Assembly: GCF_900128975.1 (NCBI RefSeq)
Contig: NZ_FQVC01000017.1
Span: forward strand, 19,060 to 83,059
Source: Devosia limi DSM 17137
GTDB taxonomy: Bacteria > Pseudomonadota > Alphaproteobacteria > Rhizobiales > Devosiaceae
Direction of reading: 5' to 3'
Length of the DNA stretch: 64,000 nt
The translations under genes were made by a program, and so were the position numbers. Shown piece by piece: positions 10,133-18,028 of this stretch. The notes beneath the pieces were generated by a model. The model saw only the letters and a list, made by a program, of their open reading frames with translations, made no database searches and had not been told where the DNA came from. How positions within the stretch are numbered: the stretch's first letter is position 1; each line of letters opens with the position of its first letter.

Positions 10133-11275
10133 TCAGCCAATCGGCGCGGGCCCGACATAATGGGCCCGCGGCCGGATCAATGCGCCGCTCTCGGCCTGTT
10201 CCAGGGCATGAGCCAGCCAGCCAATGGTCCGGCCCAGGGCGAAGAGCGTTAGCGGCGCCGTCTGCGGCAGATCGAAGGCTGCCGCGAGCGCAGCCAGCGC
10301 AAAATCGATATTGGGGCGTTCGCCGACCGCCGTTTCGCCAGCCGCTGACAGGCCCTGATAGAGGGGCGGCAGCGCAAAATGCTGCATCAGTTCCAGGCCT
10401 CGCACATCGCCATCCGGATAGAGTCGATGACCGAAACAGGGCAGGGCCCGGCCCTGCGCCAGATAAGAACGCGCTGCGCCTTCGGGGCCAAGCCGTTCCG
10501 CGACCACGACCAGATCCTGCATTGCCGCCGCCGCGCCGCCATGTCGGGGCCCGCTGAGCGTGGCCAGACCGGCCAGCACCGCTGCCGCCAGGGATGCGCC
10601 AGTTGAGGCGGCGACGCGAGTGGCGAAGGTCGAGGCATTGAGTTCGTGCTCGGCCAGCAGCACCAGGGCGCGGCGCAGCATGTCGGCGGCCTCCGGGCGC
10701 TGCCAGTGCATTGCCAGCCGCTCATGCAGCGGACCGCTCTGGCGGCCGGTGACCGCAGCGCCAACCGCGCCGACCACGCGCGCGGCCTCCCGATGCAGCA
10801 CGGCGGGGCTGCGCTCCAGTGAGGGCATGTCGGTGGCTGCCAATTGGGCGAGGGCTATGAAGGCGGGGGTGATGCCTTCGCCCGACGCCGGAATCGCAAT
10901 GGATTGGAAAATCACAGGGCCGCTTTGCCAGAGCAGCGCCGCGACCGTTTCGAGATCGGCATGGCGGGAGAGGGCGGCAGCATCTTCGCCGCGATAGAAC
11001 AGCCGTCCGTCGATCACGGTTGAAATGGCCGTGTTGAGCACCGGATCGCCCCAGGCGATGGACTGGGCGGCGACGGTCTCGGCCTTGCGACGGCCACGCT
11101 GGCGGGCGGCGAGGCGCTCGACATCCTCGCTGCTGTAGAGACTGCGGCGCGGATCGGCGGGATCTGGTTTGGCGGCAATGCGGCCACGGCTGACATTGGC
11201 GTAAAGCGTCTGTGGCTTGGTGCCCAATCGGGCGAGTGCAGCTTCGGCAGTGACCCAGCCCATATTTCCCCACAT
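10133..11275 (-). CDS. Citrate synthase-family protein with N-terminal helix-turn-helix
   Basis: A 380-aa two-part protein. Residues about 5-60 resemble a MerR/excisionase-like HTH (VTAEAALARLGTKPQTLY, then a basic RRSLYSSEDVERLAARQRG tail). Residues about 75-375 form a citrate synthase fold keeping the catalytic positions: His in EHELNAST, His in CFGHRLYPDG, Asp in PNIDFALAAL, and Arg in LGRTIGWLAH. So both DNA binding and catalysis are possible. It is divergent from a second citrate synthase-like gene, and a perfect 24-bp palindrome lies 11 bases upstream of its start. An internal ATG at codon 5 is an alternative start. A role as metabolite-sensing autoregulator is inference. Confidence 0.85.
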   Translation of the reverse strand: MWGNMGWVTAEAALARLGTKPQTLYANVSRGRIAAKPDPADPRRSLYSSEDVERLAARQRGRRKAETVAAQSIAWGDPVLNTAISTVIDGRLFYRGEDAAALSRHADLETVAALLWQSGPVIFQSIAIPASGEGITPAFIALAQLAATDMPSLERSPAVLHREAARVVGAVGAAVTGRQSGPLHERLAMHWQRPEAADMLRRALVLLAEHELNASTFATRVAASTGASLAAAVLAGLATLSGPRHGGAAAAMQDLVVVAERLGPEGAARSYLAQGRALPCFGHRLYPDGDVRGLELMQHFALPPLYQGLSAAGETAVGERPNIDFALAALAAAFDLPQTAPLTLFALGRTIGWLAHALEQAESGALIRPRAHYVGPAPIG

Positions 11276-11286
11276 TGATCATTCGC

Positions 11287-11310
11287 ATCAAGATTGACGT
11301 CAATCTTGAT
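11287..11310. promoter_or_regulatory. Perfect 24-bp palindrome, candidate operator between two citrate synthase genes
   Basis: Half-sites ATCAAGATTGAC and GTCAATCTTGAT are exact reverse complements with no spacer. It lies between the divergent starts (11275 on the minus strand and 11348 on the plus strand). The obvious candidate ligand is the HTH-bearing citrate synthase encoded next to it, but that pairing is inference. Confidence 0.75.
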
Positions 11311-11347
11311 TGATCTCATGTACCCCAGCAACACAGGAGAACGCAAC

Positions 11348-12424
11348 ATGGCCTCTGGACTGGACGATGTGATCGCCGCCGAAACCACCCTCTCGGATGT
11401 GGACGGCGCCAATGGGATTCTGGTGATCCGGGGCCGCTCGCTCGATGATCTGGCGCGCACCGCCCGCTACGAAGATGTGTTGGCGCTGCTGCTCGGCAAT
11501 TTTCTCGGTAAAGAAACCCCTCTCATCCAGTCCGAACTCGGCGTGGCCCGCGCCGCCGTGTTCACCCATCTTGCTGCCGTCGATGCCACAATCCTGGCGC
11601 TGACGCCGATTGAAGCCCTGCGTGCACTTATGGCACGGCTGGCGGATGGGGAGGATAAAGCGGTGGCCCTGCAGCTGATCGCCGCTCCGGCCGTGTTCAC
11701 CGCCGGCCTGCTGCGTCTGCGCCAGGGACTGCAGCCGGTTGCGCCGGATGCGGGCCTAGGTCATGCCGCCGACATGCTGCGCATGCTGACCGGCGAGACG
11801 CCCAATGTGGCGCAGGTGCGGGCGCTGGACACTTACCTGGTGACCGTTTCCGACCATGGCCTCAATGCCTCGACCTTTGCCGCCCGCGTGGTGGCCTCGA
11901 CGCGGGCAGGGCTGACTTCGGCGGTACTGGCGGCACTCGGGGCGCTCAAGGGGCCGCTGCATGGTGGGGCGCCGGGGCCGGTGCTCGATATGCTCGACGC
12001 CATCGGTGAGGGCGACAATGCCGAGGCCTGGCTGGGGGCCGAACTCGCCGGAGGCGGACGGCTGATGGGCTTTGGCCATCGCATCTACCGGGTGCGTGAC
12101 CCCCGCGCCGATGCGCTCAAGGCGGCATTGGCAGAGCTGAAACTGGCCGGGCAGACGCCGGGTGAGCGGCTGGCGCTGGCCGAGGCGACGGAAGTGGCAG
12201 CGCTCAAGCTGTTGCGGTTGAAGAAGCCTGACCGGCGGCTGGAAACCAATGTGGAATTCTACACGGCGCTGTTGCTGGAGGCCCTCGGATTGCCGCGCGA
12301 GGCCTTTACCTGTGTTTTTGCTGCCGGTCGGGTCGGCGGCTGGGTAGCGCATGCCCGCGAACAGATCGACCACGGACGGCTGATCCGCCCGCAGTCACGC
12401 TATATCGGCCCAGCTGCGGCCTGA
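11348..12424 (+). CDS. Citrate synthase / 2-methylcitrate synthase family protein
   Basis: A 358-aa citrate synthase-fold enzyme condensing an acyl-CoA with oxaloacetate, by family. Visible active-site segments are SDHGLNASTFAARV, KGPLHGGAPGPV and MGFGHRIYRVRDPRA. At the catalytic aspartate position the sequence reads TNVEFYTALLLEALG, so Asp is replaced by Glu. The start at 11348 is supported by AGGAGA seven bases upstream; an upstream ATG at 11294 falls inside the palindromic operator. It is divergent from the HTH-citrate synthase. Its tail overlaps the convergent hydrolase fusion by 25 bases. Substrate is not decided by sequence. Confidence 0.85.
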   Translation: MASGLDDVIAAETTLSDVDGANGILVIRGRSLDDLARTARYEDVLALLLGNFLGKETPLIQSELGVARAAVFTHLAAVDATILALTPIEALRALMARLADGEDKAVALQLIAAPAVFTAGLLRLRQGLQPVAPDAGLGHAADMLRMLTGETPNVAQVRALDTYLVTVSDHGLNASTFAARVVASTRAGLTSAVLAALGALKGPLHGGAPGPVLDMLDAIGEGDNAEAWLGAELAGGGRLMGFGHRIYRVRDPRADALKAALAELKLAGQTPGERLALAEATEVAALKLLRLKKPDRRLETNVEFYTALLLEALGLPREAFTCVFAAGRVGGWVAHAREQIDHGRLIRPQSRYIGPAAA

Positions 12425-13965
12425 GCCTGCAACCATTCCGCGATCGCCGGGGCGTCGTGGTCGGAGAGGGCGTGGCCGGCGTCGAGGGTTTTGACGGTGA
12501 CCGTGGCGCCGGCGGCCTTGAGGGTGGCAGCGAGGTCGTCGCCATTGCCGCGATAGGGATCGTGCTGGCCGAGGACGATCAGGATGGCGGTGCCGGAGAG
12601 GTCGGCTGCGGGGACGTCCTTGAGCACCTGCACGGGGCGGAGCAGCACGGCGCGGCGGATCAGGCCGGGATGCAGCAACAGGGCCGCGCCCATGAGGTTG
12701 GCGCCGTTGGAATAGCCGAGCGCCGTCATCTTGTCGGCGTCGAGCTGATAGGCGGACCGGGCGTCCTCGAGAAAGGCTTCCAGCGCGCCGGATTCAAAGC
12801 GGATGTCGGCCTGGTCGAATTGCATCGGGGCGGGGCTGCGGAACCAGCGCTGCACACCGCTTTCGGTGCTGCGTCCGCGCAGGCCGAGCAGCACTGCATT
12901 GGGGGCGACCCGGCGCGCCAGCGGCATCAGGTCGGCCTCGTTGCCACCGGTGCCGTGCAGCAGGACGATGGTCTGGCCGTCGGGATGCTCGGGGGTCTGG
13001 AGGCGGTGGATGTAATGCAGGTCGCGATAGACGACGCGCTCCTCGCCCGGCAGGCCGAACTGGGGCAGGAGGGCAATGATGTCAGCGGCCTCGGCAGCGG
13101 CGTCGGGCGGCACGAAAAGCGTGCTGCCCAGCGTTTCCAGCGGCTCGTCGAGCGTGAATCCCGGGCCGTCCGTGGCAAGCTCGATCAGCACGCCCCCAGG
13201 CTCGCGGACGTAGAGCGAGGTGAAATAATTGCGGTCGTGCAGGTTGGTCAGGCTGGAATTGCGCTTGGCCAGGTCGCGCTCGACGGCATGGACGGCTTCG
13301 GCATCGGGGGCCCGGAAGGCGATGTGATCGGCGGAGCCGGGGCCGGGGGCGCCGCGCCAGAAGCCGGTGGCATCGCGGATATCGACCGTGTCGCCGATAT
13401 CGGACACGAGCCGCTCGGTGGTGCCGTCGCGGCCAGCGGGGCGGAAGCCGAAATGGTTGCTGATGAACGCCGTGGTCTGCTCGGGCGTGGCCGAGAGAAT
13501 GGTGGCGCCGCGAATGCGCCTGATGGCGTGTTCGGGCGGTATATCGCTGGCCTTGGGTGCGTCGAGCGGCGGCAAATTGGCGCCGACCAGCTTGATGACC
13601 ACGCCATCGGGATCGCGCAGCCGCAATTCGGTTTCGCCAAAGGCCTGCCCGGTGCCCTCGACCTTGACCTGGTGGCGCAGCGCCCGTTCCAGCCAGAAGC
13701 CGATGCTGGCCGGATCGATTGCCAGCCCGATCTCGCTGACCTGCCCCTCGCCGGCACGGCCGGGGGAGCCATCCTGCCAGACGAGGAAGGTGAGCAGCGA
13801 GCCGGGATTGGCGGCATAATCGCCATAGAACAGATGCAGCTGGCGCGGGTCTTCATAGCCGCCGGTGCGCTTGACCAGCCGCAGGCCGAGAAAGCCGACA
13901 TAGAAATCGACATTGGCCTGCACATTGGCGGTGATCAGGGTGATGTGGTGAATGCCACTGGTCAT
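12400..13965 (-). CDS. Fused VOC (glyoxalase/extradiol) dioxygenase and alpha/beta hydrolase, MhqO-MhqD-like
   Basis: 521 aa. The N-terminal ~280 residues hold two vicinal-oxygen-chelate modules, with likely metal ligands His in GIHHITLI, His in SADHIAFRAP and Glu in GVLIELATDGPGF. The C-terminal ~200 residues are an alpha/beta hydrolase of the carboxylesterase/phospholipase type: VLLHGTGGNEAD, nucleophile Ser in GYSNGANLMG, Asp in LGQHDPYRG and His in DAGHALSDHD. In Bacillus the separate proteins MhqO and MhqD respond to quinones, so ring cleavage plus product hydrolysis is a plausible job here. The ATG overlaps the mutL stop (TGATG), so it is co-translated with mutL. Confidence 0.85.
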   Translation of the reverse strand: MTSGIHHITLITANVQANVDFYVGFLGLRLVKRTGGYEDPRQLHLFYGDYAANPGSLLTFLVWQDGSPGRAGEGQVSEIGLAIDPASIGFWLERALRHQVKVEGTGQAFGETELRLRDPDGVVIKLVGANLPPLDAPKASDIPPEHAIRRIRGATILSATPEQTTAFISNHFGFRPAGRDGTTERLVSDIGDTVDIRDATGFWRGAPGPGSADHIAFRAPDAEAVHAVERDLAKRNSSLTNLHDRNYFTSLYVREPGGVLIELATDGPGFTLDEPLETLGSTLFVPPDAAAEAADIIALLPQFGLPGEERVVYRDLHYIHRLQTPEHPDGQTIVLLHGTGGNEADLMPLARRVAPNAVLLGLRGRSTESGVQRWFRSPAPMQFDQADIRFESGALEAFLEDARSAYQLDADKMTALGYSNGANLMGAALLLHPGLIRRAVLLRPVQVLKDVPAADLSGTAILIVLGQHDPYRGNGDDLAATLKAAGATVTVKTLDAGHALSDHDAPAIAEWLQAQAAAGPI

Positions 13966-15779
13966 CAGCGGCTCCGTCCGAACAGGCGTTCGATATCGCG
14001 CTTCTTGAGCTCGACATAGGTGGGACGCCCATGGATGCACTGGCCGGAATGGGGCGTGGCCTCCATGTCGCGCAGCAGCGCATTCATCTCGTCGACCCGC
14101 AGGCGGCGTCCTGAACGCACCGAGCCATGGCAGGCCATGCGGCCGATGATCTCGTCCATCCGGTCGCTGATGGCGGTGCTGCTATCCCATTCGGCGAGGC
14201 CATCGGCGAGATCGCGAATGAGCCCGGAAATATCGGTCTGGCCGAGCAGGGCCGGGGTTTCGCGCACGGCAATGGCGCGGGGGCCGAAGCGTTCGAGATA
14301 AAGCCCGAAACGCTCGAACTCCGGCGCTGCCTCTTCGAGGCGGGCGCAATCCTCTTCAGGGAGCTCGATGACCACCGGAATCAGCTGCGCCTGGCTGGCA
14401 ACTGGGCCGGAGGCCAGTTGCGCCTTGAAGCGCTCATAGACCAGCCGCTCATGGGCGGCGTGCTGATCGACCAGCAGCAGGCCTTCGCCATTCTGGGCAA
14501 TGATGAAATTGTCAAACATCTGCGCCCGCGCGGTCCCGAGCGGAAATTCGACCATCTCGGGGACTTCCTCGGGGCTGCTTTCCACCCTGGCGCTCGGCTC
14601 GGTAAAGCCTTCGAAGCGCGACAGCATGGCCGGCTCGATCGGGCGCGGCTGGCCAGAACTGCGCAGCAGCGGCGCGGCGCCGTACTGCGCCGGTGGCAGC
14701 TGCTGCTGCGGCGGTGGGGCGGCTTCGTAATTGGGCGTGGTGAAGGCGCCGAGCACGTCTTCGGCGACGCTGGTCGAGGCCTTGAAGCCAGCGGCGGACA
14801 ACGCCTTGCCAATAGCGCGAATGACGGCGCTGCGCACGGCGCCGGGGTCGCGGAAGCGCAGCTCGGCCTTGGCGGGGTGGACATTGACGTCAACCTCGGC
14901 CGGATCGATGGCGATATAGAGGGCGACGACCGGGAAACGGTCGCGGAAGATGTAATCGGCATAAGCGGCGCGGACAGCGCCGACCAGCACCTTGTCGCGC
15001 ACCGAGCGGCCGTTGACGAAGTAGAACTGGCTGAGCGAATTGGCGCGGGTATAGGTCGGCAGGCCCGCCAGGCCAGCGACGACAACGCCATGGCGGGCGG
15101 TGGCGAGGCGGACGGCATTCTGCGCGAAATCATCGCCGATAACCTGGGCCAGCCGGGCTTCGAGTGCGCCGGTGCCATTGACCGAGGGCCAGTTGGAGAG
15201 GCTGCGATCGGTGCCATTGAGCACGAAATGCACGGAAGGATTGGCCATGGCGAGGCGCTTGATCACATCGGTGATGGCGCCGCCTTCGCCGCGGTCGGTC
15301 TTGAGGAATTTGAGGCGGGCCGGCACATTGGCGAAAAGGTTCCTGACCTCGACAATGGTGCCGCGATTCATCGCCTGGGGGACCGGACCCTGGCGGACGC
15401 CGGAGCGCACATCGATGCGCAGCCCGCTTTCGGCATGGGCCGGGCGCGAGGAAATCGACAATTCGGCGACCGAGCCGATCGAGGCCAGCGCTTCGCCGCG
15501 AAAGCCCAGGGTGCGGATATCGTCGAGATCGTCGACAGAGAGTTTGGAGGTGGCGTGGCGCTCGACCGACAGCAGCAGATCGGCCTGGTCCATGCCGATG
15601 CCGTCATCCTCGATGCGGATCAGGCCCTTGCCACCGGCTGCGGTGGTGACGACGATGCGGCTGCCGCCGGCATCGATGGCATTCTCGACCAGCTCCTTGA
15701 CCACACTGGCAGGGCGCTCGACCACCTCGCCGGCGGCGATGCGGTTGATCAGGTCTTCGGGTAGCTGGCGGATGGGCAA
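13965..15779 (-). CDS. mutL: DNA mismatch repair protein MutL with endonuclease motif
   Basis: 604 aa. The GHKL ATPase N-domain shows KELVENAIDAG, DDGIGM and LGFRGEALASI. The C-terminal domain carries the nicking-endonuclease motif DQHAAHERLVYE, plus ACHGSVRSG and CIHGRP, as expected in bacteria without MutH. I chose the TTG at 15779 because AGGAGA lies seven bases upstream and the protein then begins as PIRQLPEDLINRIAAGEV, the family N-terminus; longer in-frame starts add a non-conserved leader. The gene is followed with one-base overlap by the VOC-hydrolase fusion. Confidence 0.96.
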   Translation of the reverse strand: MPIRQLPEDLINRIAAGEVVERPASVVKELVENAIDAGGSRIVVTTAAGGKGLIRIEDDGIGMDQADLLLSVERHATSKLSVDDLDDIRTLGFRGEALASIGSVAELSISSRPAHAESGLRIDVRSGVRQGPVPQAMNRGTIVEVRNLFANVPARLKFLKTDRGEGGAITDVIKRLAMANPSVHFVLNGTDRSLSNWPSVNGTGALEARLAQVIGDDFAQNAVRLATARHGVVVAGLAGLPTYTRANSLSQFYFVNGRSVRDKVLVGAVRAAYADYIFRDRFPVVALYIAIDPAEVDVNVHPAKAELRFRDPGAVRSAVIRAIGKALSAAGFKASTSVAEDVLGAFTTPNYEAAPPPQQQLPPAQYGAAPLLRSSGQPRPIEPAMLSRFEGFTEPSARVESSPEEVPEMVEFPLGTARAQMFDNFIIAQNGEGLLLVDQHAAHERLVYERFKAQLASGPVASQAQLIPVVIELPEEDCARLEEAAPEFERFGLYLERFGPRAIAVRETPALLGQTDISGLIRDLADGLAEWDSSTAISDRMDEIIGRMACHGSVRSGRRLRVDEMNALLRDMEATPHSGQCIHGRPTYVELKKRDIERLFGRSR

Positions 15780-15907
15780 GGGCGATTCTCCTGGGCCCCA
15801 ATATAGGCGATGCCTTGCCGGTTTCCGACCCGGTTCGCACACTTACCCATGCCGAATTGCCGCTACGGCTATGGCCGCGCGGGGAGGATTGGTCGGCGCC
15901 CGCTTTG

Positions 15908-16130
15908 TGCGGGGATGGCGAGGCTTTTGCCCCGAGCGGGTAGTCCGCAATGAAATGAGGCAAGAGCCTCGCCATCGCGCCGGTATTTTTTGTGGGACCG
16001 AACCAGGGGCGGCGGTTTTTCAGCCGATACTGACGGTGTCGCCCACCGGGACAGGACGACCCCAACCCCACCGGCATTCCCCGCACCGACCGTTCGTCGC
16101 GACCGCGCAGTAGAAGTGCGGGAATGGGGG
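15908..16130 (+). repeat. 223-bp direct repeat, copy A (identical to 63310-63532)
   Basis: I aligned this block base by base with 63310-63532 and found no difference, while the flanks diverge. It contains an 18-bp stem with 15914-15931 pairing with 15959-15976 (one G-U wobble) and an inner four-pair stem GCGG/CCGC in its loop; a six-T run follows nine bases after the stem. It may be a dispersed chromosomal repeat or a structured RNA. It matches no RNA family I recognise. Confidence 0.9.
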
Positions 16131-16374
16131 CATTGTGGGGGAGGTGGCAGGGGGCGGGGATAAGTTTTGTTTTGTCGGAGATCGATCAACCCTCACCGGG
16201 CTGCCCGCGGGCTTGACCCGCGAGTCGGGTGCCACGAGCGCGGTGCGGTGGGGAGGCGAGTGGCCCACGGGTCAGGCCCGTGGGCAGCCCGGTGGGTGGG
16301 TTTTGGCTCGGTGGTTGCGGAGGCATACCCCCACACGCTCCGGCCTCGTGACAACCGCGGCACCCCCACCCTAA

Positions 16375-16683
16375 CCCTCCCCCTCGAGGGGGAGGGGACG
16401 CAGACTGCGGGGGCGGTTTTGGGGTTGGGCGATGACGCCGCAACAGACTCGGCGTCACCCCGGCGAAAGCCGGGGTCCAGTTTGGGGATGCGTATAAGGA
16501 AACTGGATCCCGGTTTTCGCCGGGTTGAGGGCGTTGAGGGCCTGGTTTGGTGACGAATTTGCAGTCGTCTCCCTCCCCCTCGAGGGGGAGGGATCAAGGG
16601 TGGGGGTTCTGCGCGCCCCACACGCTCCGGCCTCGTGACAACCGCAGCGCCCCCACCCTGACCCTCCCCCTCAAGGGGGAGGG
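16375..16683. repeat. Three copies of a CCCTCCCCCT/AGGGGGAGGG palindrome
   Basis: Copies at 16375-16396 and 16571-16592 are perfect 22-bp palindromes with a central CG; the copy at 16662-16683 has CA in the centre. Related palindromes recur at 55224, 55293, 58264-58350, about 63648 and about 63887, always between genes. Confidence 0.8.
16454..16524. repeat. REPIN-like inverted pair of CCGGCGAAAGCCGG repeats
   Basis: A REP unit GTCACCCCGGCGAAAGCCGG (arms closing on a GAAA loop) is followed, after about 20 bases, by its inverted partner AACTGGATCCCGGTTTTCGC. A near copy lies at 63728-63803. Confidence 0.75.
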
Positions 16684-16721
16684 GACGCAGACTGCGGGGG
16701 CGGCGCATCCACAAACACGGC

Positions 16722-16747
16722 GTCGTCCCGGCGAAAGCCGGGATGAC
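16722..16747. repeat. Single REP hairpin
   Basis: Eleven-base arms GTCGTCCCGGC and GCCGGGATGAC with one wobble close on a GAAA loop. It belongs to the same REP family as the pair at 16454. Confidence 0.7.
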
Positions 16748-16786
16748 GGCGGTGGGTGGGGACGGTGTGGGCAGCAATGTGACGTC

Positions 16787-17926
16787 TCAATCCTCGGCCA
16801 GGCATGGTGCGGCGAAGAGGGTGCCGTGCCAGGCGCCGGCGAGGGTGCGGGTGGAGACGATGAGCCAGACTATGGCGAGGGCGGCGACGAGGATGGAGCC
16901 AAGGACCATGAAGGGCGCGAAGGGGATGAGGTGGGCGAGCTTGAGCGTGGTGACGGCATAGACGCCGAGCGGGAAGGTGAAGGCCCACCAGCCGAGGTTG
17001 AACGGCACTTCGCCACGGAAATAGCGCAGGGTTATGAGCACGGCCATCCCCAGCCACCACAGGCCATAGCCCCAGAGCAGCACGCCGATGAGGAGGCTCG
17101 CTCCGGCAATGGCATCGGCATAATGGGCCATGCCATTGGCGGCGAATACGGAAGGTCCGTGCTCGGCCAGCAGCAGCATGCCGAGGGCGCCGGTGGCGAT
17201 GGGGCCGAGGGCCAGCCAGCACGAACTGGCCATTCCCGCATCCGGCAGGTTGTGGACGATCATGCGCACCACGAGCACGACCAGCAGGCCCAGCGCCAGC
17301 GGCACCGAACAGGCCCAGAGGCAATAGCTGAGCAGGGTGACGGTCAACTGATCGGCCGGGGCGAGATAGGGCACCAGCAGCGCCCCGCTGGCGGCAGCGA
17401 CTTCGGCGGCGACGATCGGCAGCAGCCAGATGGCGGTCATCTGGTGGGGGGCATGGGTCTGGCGGGTGAACATCATGAATGGCACGACGATGCCGCAGGC
17501 CAGCGCCAGCCCGGCATCGAGCCACCACAGGCCATAGGCGAGCGGCACCAGCGCGGGATAGGCCGGAATGGCGAACAACACCACGCCATTGACGATGGTG
17601 GCCAGCCCCATGGGAATGCAGCCCAGCGACATCGACATGCTGGAATGGGCCAGCACGCGCTTGGCGCCGGAATAATGGGTGATCCAGCGCGTGGCGTAGA
17701 GCGCCGTAAACAGCGTGAACAGCGCGATGTTGAACAGCCAGAGGCCCATGCCGGCGGTAAACAGCAGCGGAATATCGGGGAATTGGCCGAAAGCGACCGC
17801 CAGAATGCCGGTGCCCATGGTGGCGGCAAACCAGTTGGGGGTGAACAGGCGCACCGCATCGGATGGCTTGGCCAGATGGGAGAAGGGGCGGATATTGGCG
17901 ATGGCGGCAGACATTGGCATGGACAT
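16787..17926 (-). CDS. TDT-family (TehA/SLAC1-like) anion transporter
   Basis: 379-aa inner-membrane protein with about ten hydrophobic segments. The N-terminal FTPNWFAATMGTGILAVAF is the signature of the tellurite-resistance/dicarboxylate transporter family, which includes TehA and the sulfite exporter Ssu1. The start at 17926 is backed by AGAGG six bases upstream. It is divergent from a LysR regulator with a 25-bp dyad between them, so it is probably that regulator's target. The ion carried cannot be told from sequence; sulfite or another small anion is a guess from the family. Confidence 0.85.
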   Translation of the reverse strand: MSMPMSAAIANIRPFSHLAKPSDAVRLFTPNWFAATMGTGILAVAFGQFPDIPLLFTAGMGLWLFNIALFTLFTALYATRWITHYSGAKRVLAHSSMSMSLGCIPMGLATIVNGVVLFAIPAYPALVPLAYGLWWLDAGLALACGIVVPFMMFTRQTHAPHQMTAIWLLPIVAAEVAAASGALLVPYLAPADQLTVTLLSYCLWACSVPLALGLLVVLVVRMIVHNLPDAGMASSCWLALGPIATGALGMLLLAEHGPSVFAANGMAHYADAIAGASLLIGVLLWGYGLWWLGMAVLITLRYFRGEVPFNLGWWAFTFPLGVYAVTTLKLAHLIPFAPFMVLGSILVAALAIVWLIVSTRTLAGAWHGTLFAAPCLAED

Positions 17927-17991
17927 GGAGAACCTCTGCCGCGAGGCATAACGCCAAAGCGTTGATCGTTTCCAACGCATGATTTATGTGA

Positions 17992-18016
17992 GATCATTCG
18001 ATATTATCGATTGATC
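17992..18016. promoter_or_regulatory. Near-perfect 25-bp dyad, probable LysR operator
   Basis: Arms GATCATTCGAT and ATCGATTGATC around ATT differ from perfect symmetry at one position. It ends 12 bases before the LysR start. A second small palindrome, AACGC with GCGTT around CAAA, lies about 30 bases upstream. Typical placement for an autoregulated LysR gene. Confidence 0.55.
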
Positions 18017-18028
18017 TGGCGGCGCCAA

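Larger units (their letters stand above)
15780..16786. other. Gene-free repeat-rich stretch between mutL and the TDT transporter gene
   Basis: About 1 kb without a credible gene. In order it holds 130 bp of unremarkable sequence, the 223-bp repeat copy A, a GC-rich stretch, three copies of a 22-bp palindrome and REP-like inverted repeats of the CGGCGAAAGCCGG kind. Open frames here have repetitive, proline- and arginine-rich translations and are not genes. The same sequence of elements recurs after 63.3 kb. Confidence 0.8.

Noticed and set aside
15908..16130. 223-bp repeat as 6S RNA, tmRNA, SRP RNA or RNase P RNA
   Set aside because: None of the conserved words of those RNAs is present, and two identical copies would be unusual for them.
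16193..16777. Open frames in the repeat clusters at 16.2-16.8 kb and 63.2-63.9 kb
   Set aside because: Translations are proline/arginine/glycine-rich, repeat between the two clusters and follow the DNA repeats; no start context or family resemblance.
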